In this document: positions 57,945 through 64,000 of the stretch, one piece after another
Layout of the letters: each line of letters begins with the position of its first letter
Position numbering within the stretch: position 1 is the stretch's first letter
Source: Erigeron canadensis
Taxonomy: Eukaryota; Streptophyta; Magnoliopsida; Asterales; Asteraceae
Assembly (NCBI RefSeq): GCF_010389155.1
Contig: NC_057765.1
Location: 8,184,001 to 8,248,000 of the forward strand
Length of the DNA stretch: 64,000 nt
Direction: 5' to 3'
The notes under the pieces: generated by a model
The model's input: only the letters and a program-made list of their open reading frames with translations
Told to the model about the DNA's origin: nothing
The model's database searches: none
Translations under genes and position numbers: made by a program

Positions 57945-60900
57945 CTATGAAGCATTCCAATATTTTCCACCGTTTTTAGTGAAATTTTTTAGTCTTCCAA
58001 AAAACATCACCATAATTAGCAAATATTTCCCATTGTTGCTCCATCTTCCCGCAAATCCATACCATTCTTCTTTGCATTGTACGATTGGTTTGATTTGATG
58101 TTGACAACTGTAGCATGTTGATAATCCAACATTTCCATATGCACTATATATGAACAAACATTATAAGTGGTAGTTTAACGAATTTTGCTTATCTATGAAC
58201 GTGAATCCCTAATTTATGCTAGAGAAATTATCATAAATCGTCCATGTGGTTTGTTCGATTCGCATTCGCACTTTTTAAATACGGGTAGTATTACTTGTAA
58301 TTCTGGTATTGGAGGGTACTCCGGTACAACTATTTCTGGTATTTTTCGGTATTACCGTTCCGGTATTTTTGGTATTACCGTTTCGGTATTTTCGGTATTC
58401 TCATTTTCTATTTTTTGAGGTTTTCTTAAAAAATTTTATAATACTTTAATGTTGATTTTTTGTAATTTGTGAACTTTTTTATATTTTGTTATAAAATAAC
58501 TAGCTGGTATTATTTTTGAGTGAATTGTAATTCTATTTTGACTATTTTCGTTAAATTGTATTGCGTTTTATAACATTTTTATAAAAAATATAAATTAATT
58601 AAATTAGCCGTACTTGCCGGTATTAAATTAGATCCTCATATATAGGTATATATAGGTTTTTGATTTGAGTTTGTTTTGGTTTTTGAATAAATTTTTATTT
58701 GGAGGTTTGTTAAAATACAAGGATGAAAAATGCAAAAACGACAAACCATAAGGACGAATTTTGCACTTAACCATAATGACAAACCATAAATATATATAGG
58801 TGAGAAGACATAAATGCCCTTCACGTGCAAGGCAAGTGAGAGGGTTAACGGGTCCAAGGACGAAGTGCAAACCATAAGGATGATTTTAGCCCAAAGTTAA
58901 TGGCAGGGATATTCGAAAAACCATAGGGACGAAAAAAGTAATTTGGCCTATTACTATATATACTATGGAAATTACTGTATATTTGATTGTTTTTTTCCCT
59001 GTTTTTTTAACCTTTTTGTATATTATTATTCATATATTTAAATTAATTTTTATATAATTATATATGGATATAGATATAAGTATAGTACGTATGTGATAGA
59101 TTGATAGATGTAAGAGTGTATATGCAGAAACTTAAGTTGGAGAATTGAAAGGAATTTTGGAAATTTATAAGGTTAAGATTTATGAGATTGAGAATGAATA
59201 AAATATGGGGTAAGGAGAAATAGTCCATGTGGTTTGTGTTCATTAAAGTTGGACGATTTTACCCTCACATGGCAAACACGTGAGGGGCTTAATGGCTAAA
59301 AAGGGACGGCCGTTTGTGGAAGGGACGTCTGGTAATGAAATGAAAAAGCCCAGAGACATTTAGTGATAAAAAGTTCAGCGACAAAAATGCGAATCGAGCA
59401 AACCACATGGACGATTTGTGATAATTTCTCTTTATGCCAGCACGTCCCATTGATTTTAGAGGCCCTACGCAATAACGTTGGAGAATAGATATCTATCTAT
59501 TTATATCTATATTTTAATTAAAAGAGGAGGTTGGTGGTACATTTGACACCCTTATTTCCCTTCTTTAACCTAATATTTCATCCTTATTAATCCTCTACTT
59601 TTTAATATTTATTTAATAAAAAATGACTGAGATTTAAGAAAAAAATCGTTATTATATATATATATATATCACCTAGAAAAAAAACCCTAACATATTCTCA
59701 ACCCTAGGAAAAAACCTATGGCAAAAAAAAACTAAGATCGACAACCAAAAAGGTTTTTTTATATATATACTTTGTTCAAATTTAATCATTATTATTATTT
59801 AACATTGAATACTTATGTTATTGTTATTATTATCTCTTTTAATTTAGTTTGTTGTCAACTATAGGTTCATTATGTTATTTTCTTCAAAAAAAAAAAAAAA
59901 TAAGACCACATTAGTTCATCTTGAATATCTTAAACCAACACATGTTAACCATTATCCACGACTCTGTGTTGTGAATGTATGTACTGTTTCGGAGTGAAAT
60001 AACCCGAAGAAAATCAAAACGCTTGAGATAGTCTTTGTTGATGAATTGGTATGTATTTTTCAAATTATATACTCTACACTTTTTGTTTCTCTTTTTATTG
60101 AATTAAAGTTGAAAAAAAAAGAGTAAACTGAAATTAAAATTTATATGAAGTTAATTTTCATATGTTTCTTCTTTAACTTTGTATTGATTAAGTTGTGATA
60201 TTGGTCATACACTTTTCGTTTCTCTTTTTATTTAACTAAATTTGAAAAAAAGGTACACTGGAATCAATATTTCTATGGAGTTAATTTTCATATGTTTCTT
60301 CTTTAGCTTTCGTATTCATTAAGTTGTGATATTGGTCATGCACTTTTTGTTTCACAATTATTATAATATTTATATATGTTGAAACTAACCATCCAATGGA
60401 CAGGCCTAAGCACTAGTATTATAACTAAAAAGAGGCCTTAAAGCTCTTTTTATGGCTTAAAACTTTCTCTTAATTACTATAGAGCTCTCTTTTTTCTTTT
60501 CTTTAGATTTTTTTATTTCTTTATTAAATAGATAATAATCCTATTTAAAAATTTTTCTATCAAAACAAATTTTTTAAAATTTTAAAGATAATCTTTATAT
60601 TAAATAAAAGAGGATTGTTGTGACATCATCATTCCATAAATATTGCTTATGTGTCACATCCAAATTATTTCTTAATATCAAGTTTTTTATTTTATTTTTA
60701 ATTTACTTATGATGTCATCAACACTCTTATTCTTAAAATTTATTGCATTTTTGTTTTTGTTATTTTATAAAAAAATTTTTAGAGATATATATTTTTTAAT
60801 TTTTTAGAAATTTTTTTTAATAAATCATACATTGTCTTATAAGTTTTATCATCTAAATAATTTTATCATAACATATTTTTAATTATTCACATATTATGCG

Positions 60901-63900
60901 AGATAATATACAATTTTGAGGAGACGAGTGCTCTTAGACTATCGCAACTTCAGTGGCGAAAATGCGATTTTATAAAACTTTGATTGAGATGCCCGGGTTA
61001 AACCCGGGTTAATTAGCTAGTATATATAATAAATTTCTTAGACTCAATACATAAACCATGATAACGACAAAGGTAAGATCTATATATAAATAGGTAAGAT
61101 CTATATTTTATCACTTTAGTATTTCTGATATTTTTTTCGTGATTCTTTATTATTTGACATTTGAATTGTTTTGTTGTTATCTTTCATCTCTTTTCATTTA
61201 ATTTTTTGTTAATTGTAGTTTTATTATGCCTTTTTTTCTACTACAAAAAGGTTTATTCTTTTATATTTATTTTTTTCATATTTTTTTTATTATTCACCTA
61301 TTTTGTTATTTATTATTTTGATATATATACCTTTGAGATATATATGTATATATATATATATATATTGAGATTATCCATCTATCAGACGAGCAGTGGCGGA
61401 GCCACTTTTGGAAGAGAGCGGGCCGTGCCCATCCCAAACATGCTAGTGACTTTGATATATTATACATGGGCTTGTGTAATTTTACTCTATCCGTTCTTTT
61501 GGCCCATCCCATTTATAATTTCCAAAAACTGAAACTATCAAAATGTTTAAACAAGTCAAAATGTTTACACTGTATTTTGACTTTTTTTTTATATGCAATG
61601 AACTACTATTAACTTGTTTAGAGATTCTGATAAAACTTGTATTATATCTCATTAGATATTTATCTAAAAATAGACTCTACTATATGCATTGTAGCACGTT
61701 TGATATGTTTAACAAATTACAGATTTGAATGAGAATTTAGAGAAATAACTAACTAATGTCTCTAAAGTTTATCTCATTTAAAAAAAAAGATTAACTAATG
61801 TAATTTATAAGTTCTCATTATTTTCAATACTTTTTATAATTTGTTTATCGTAAAGATGTCATTGCTTTATAATATTTTATGCTTAGAGCATCATAATAAA
61901 CTACGTGCTTCAGGTTTTTTAGATTGTTTCTGTTTGTTTCCTGGTGCTACTTACAAGTTTATCTCTTGCAATCATATGGTTGATTTGTTAACATGTTTCA
62001 ATTCTTTCTAGGTGTTGTAGCTAAATTGTTGTAATGATGTTTTCTTAGCTTCTGTAACGTTGTTGTTTTGATAATAGTTTTGCAATATGTTATATTATTG
62101 TTATCTATAACTCTGTAAGCTATATGTACATTACTTATAAACTAAATTGATGTTTTGTCATCGTCATTGTTCGTTTGGGGCTCGGGTTAAAGAAACTTGG
62201 CCCTTTCTACGTTAAATTTCTGGCTTCGCCACTGCAGACGGGCCTAGAGACTAGTCTACCAAACACCCACTTGTGTTTGGATGAAAAATGTTTATCTATT
62301 ATGAAAATACAGTTTTGAAGAAGCATATTGCAAAATTTATTTTAAAAACGCAAAAGCAATTTTGAAAACTCAATGCCAAACACCCACTAAGTATTTTTTT
62401 TTAAAAAAAGTTATACAATATTCACATATATAGATAGTCAATCCGTACATCGTATGGATATTAATATTAGTTAGAAATAAATTTTTTCTCAAAATATATA
62501 TTTTTCATGTTCTTTTGACTTGGGTTTATAAAATTAAACCAATTCGATTATACATATATGCATAGTTGTCGACTCGTTGTTTTCGAGTCGACTCAAAATC
62601 CTAATTTTTGACTCTTTATTCAAAACATGACTCGAATCGTAAGAGTCATGATATTTGATAATATAATTTTATATAATTATATACAAGTATTTATTGTAGA
62701 AATATAGTATTATATATATTAAGTTAAAAATAAATATAAAAATAATAATAAAATATTTTGTGACTCGTGATTCGGAACACGACTCAGACCGACTCACACC
62801 ACAAAAAACAAGTCATGTTACGAGTCTGGAGCAATCCGAGTCATCCACAGAGTCGGCTTGTTTTTACTTCGTTTTGACTCGACTCGTACGAGTCATAACT
62901 CCACTCGTACTAGTTTAATAAGTATGCATATATATACACATATATGCCTAATTGGGTGAAATTTGATGCCTCATATATAGCTTAAATTTTAGATAGATTT
63001 AAGCTAAGAATTTCGAGTAATACATAAGCTCTCACCTGAAAACTTCGAAGGCAATGTTAAGCACACTGAAGTTGATGGGATCCCCATGCATCTTTTTTTT
63101 CTCCGAAACACAAATTAAAATTATGAAAATGACCAAATAAGAGAGTCGTGAAAATAAAAGATAATCTACAAAACTCCTTCGTTGATTACTTCTTTTACTT
63201 TCATGATCTTGGACCGGCATATATGTCGTTGACGATGGAAAATACCTGTAAAGAGAACTATTAAAACCGACCTCAACACCTTCAATAATACATATATCTT
63301 TGATTATTTTTTTTATTTTTTTTTAATAGTAGTAGTTTACGAAATATTCTTGAAACTTTTATTTTATGAATTATTTTTTTTCTTTATAATAATTAGTCAA
63401 GAGATTCAATCTGGAAACATCGGGCCATACAATATATTAGCCCAGCATAACACAGAGGTTTAGGAGCTGGTGTAACATGTATTCATTGGAAACCCCAACA
63501 AACTTGTCACTTTAAAAAATCGAATCCAAAATTTTTGGGAAAAGCCAAATTAAGATGTGTCTGCCAGTTAAGTTGACTTAGGTGTAATTGTATGTGTGCA
63601 TGTGAATTTTATAAACACATATGGAGAATATCTAAGAGAGCAAAATGGAAGATCTAGCTTACATCATTACAATAAATCCAACCAAGATTGCAGGAGAAAT
63701 TTTCGAGAGATCAAAAACAGCTTCGCCAGCATATCTAGTGTTCACAACTTGAAAAAACGACCCAACCATTTTCTCATAATTACTTAGTCCTTCCATTACA
63801 TCAATATTATGCCACTCCAAACTACAAAACACTGCAAGTTGAACTAAAATCAACCCGAAAACCGTTATGGCCAAGTAAAACGTTCGTACCGATGACAACA

Positions 63901-64000
63901 ATTGGCCATAACCTATCTCCTTGGAGTACTTCAACATGTAACCAAACTCGTCCCTTTTCGTTATCTTCGTTAGAACCAAAAGTGTGGCCCTAAGTACTAC
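57945..64000 (-). CDS. HKT1: second HKT1-type sodium transporter, 3' part (5' end beyond window)
   Basis: Exons in transcript order: beyond 64000 to 63663 (partial exon 1), 63245-63036, 58143-57945. Splice sites sit at exactly the same codons as in the first HKT gene: donor at|gtaagc, acceptor acag|gtattt, donor cag|gtgag, acceptor atag|tgcat. Exon 2 is 210 bases (213 in the paralogue) and exon 3 is 199 in both. The visible part covers the end of repeat 2 (KITKRDEFGYMLK), repeat 3 with pore loop VVNTRYAGEAVFDLS, and repeat 4 with SAYGNVGLSTCYSC, ending GGKYWNAS. Two oddities near the pore: loop 3 has Tyr-Ala where the paralogue has His-Thr (TRHTGE), and loop 4 has Cys where TGYSC is usual. 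The filter glycines themselves are present. The class-determining residue in loop 1 lies outside the window. Intron 2 is 4892 bp and full of transposons. The frame is open throughout, so I call it a gene, not a pseudogene. Confidence 0.92.
58222..59430. mobile_element. Mutator-like element in intron 2 of the second HKT gene
   Basis: Inverted termini gagaaattatcataaatcgt (left) and gagaaattatcacaaatcgt (right, read inward) continue as ccatgtggtttg and tcgattcgcat. The flanks tttatgcta (58213-58221) and tttatgcca (59431-59439) agree at 8 of 9 positions, the expected 9-bp duplication. 1209 bp, no transposase. A patch of ggtatt/ccggtattt repeats at 58300-58400 appears to be a separate insertion inside it. 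Confidence 0.78.
59506..60417 (+). mobile_element. Helitron-like element, family with gagcacTA end
   Basis: Head tctatattttaattaaaaga then ggaggttggtggtacatttg; tail ccatccaatggacaggccta then agcactagt. Internal blocks shared with 24486-25373 include cacatgttaaccat and ttaagttgtgatattggtca (repeated). It is antisense to the HKT gene, inside intron 2. Confidence 0.65.
60418..61020 (+). mobile_element. Helitron-like element with cccgggttaaacccggg hairpin
   Basis: It ends with the perfect 17-base palindrome cccgggttaaacccggg (60992-61008) followed by ttaattagctag, a textbook Helitron 3' end. The left end (attataactaaaaagaggcc) directly follows the previous element. About 600 bp, AT-rich, non-coding. 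Confidence 0.6.
61391..62234. mobile_element. hAT-like element with 8-bp target duplication
   Basis: Ends cagtggcggagccac and, inverted, tggcttcgccactg. Flanks cagacgag (61383-61390) and cagacggg (62235-62242) match at 7 of 8 positions. It splits the tail of a Helitron-like element: joining the flanks restores the hairpin-type tail ending cctagagactagt at about 62254. 844 bp without a transposase. Lies in intron 2 of the second HKT gene. Confidence 0.72.
62564..62900. mobile_element. inverted-repeat element rich in gactcg
   Basis: The left end agttgtcgactcgttg pairs with the right end cgtacgagtcataact. About fifteen gactc/gagtc motifs lie in both arms around an AT-rich centre. 337 bp and non-coding; it lies about 135 bp from exon 2 of the second HKT gene. 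Superfamily not assigned. Confidence 0.6.

Noticed and set aside
1..64000. CRISPR arrays, bacterial operons, organellar inserts
   Set aside because: No regularly spaced direct repeats with unique spacers, no bacterial-style gene packing, and no plastid or mitochondrial gene sequence were seen; all content fits a plant nuclear chromosome.

Overview
The window is a repeat-rich, AT-rich plant nuclear segment. Its genes have spliced introns with canonical GT/AG junctions. It holds LTR retrotransposons primed by initiator-tRNA-Met and many short DNA transposons. A eudicot is certain. The daisy family (Asteraceae) is my inference from the style of the retrotransposon and its extra reading frame, not something I could prove here.

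Three host genes are supported. (1) A complete secretory phospholipase A2 gene of the PLA2-alpha type lies on the + strand (6568-13833, four exons, 152 residues); its third intron is 6.2 kb long because it is packed with transposons. (2) A complete HKT1-type sodium transporter gene lies on the - strand (14793-19144, three exons, 531 residues), tail to tail with the phospholipase gene. (3) The 3' part of a second HKT1-type gene, also on the - strand, runs off the right edge (57945 to beyond 64000, three exons, the first cut by the window). The two HKT genes are in the same orientation and look like a tandem pair pushed about 38.8 kb apart by transposons.

Between and inside these genes nearly everything recognisable is mobile DNA. 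The largest unit is a 12.3 kb Ty1/copia element of the Sirevirus type (34290-46578) with a perfect 5-bp target duplication, a broken gag-pol and a long extra ORF downstream of pol. A truncated relative lies on the - strand (25870-29880). A 1.83 kb non-coding LTR element (21836-23666) also has a perfect 5-bp duplication. There are three or four Mutator-like elements (one with a perfect 9-bp duplication and two small ORFs inside), hAT-like elements, a palindromic CACTA element sitting in a SINE, other tRNA-derived SINEs, and many short Helitron-like elements. These last end in a hairpin followed by CTAG or CTAA and include a head-to-tail array at 54.3-55.5 kb.

Layout: 1-6.5 kb intergenic with SINEs; 6.5-13.8 kb phospholipase gene; 14.8-19.1 kb first HKT gene; 19.4-34.3 kb mixed repeats with the hAT-transposase relic, the small LTR element, the - strand Sirevirus fragment and two Mutator-like elements; 34.3-46.6 kb Sirevirus; 46.6-57.9 kb AT-rich spacer with Helitron-like copies; 57.9-64.0 kb second HKT gene. 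The HKT proteins are expected to retrieve sodium across the plasma membrane, and the phospholipase to release fatty acids from phospholipids. Nothing in the sequence ties the two activities together beyond adjacency. All exon joins were made by hand from reading frame, splice signals and family resemblance.
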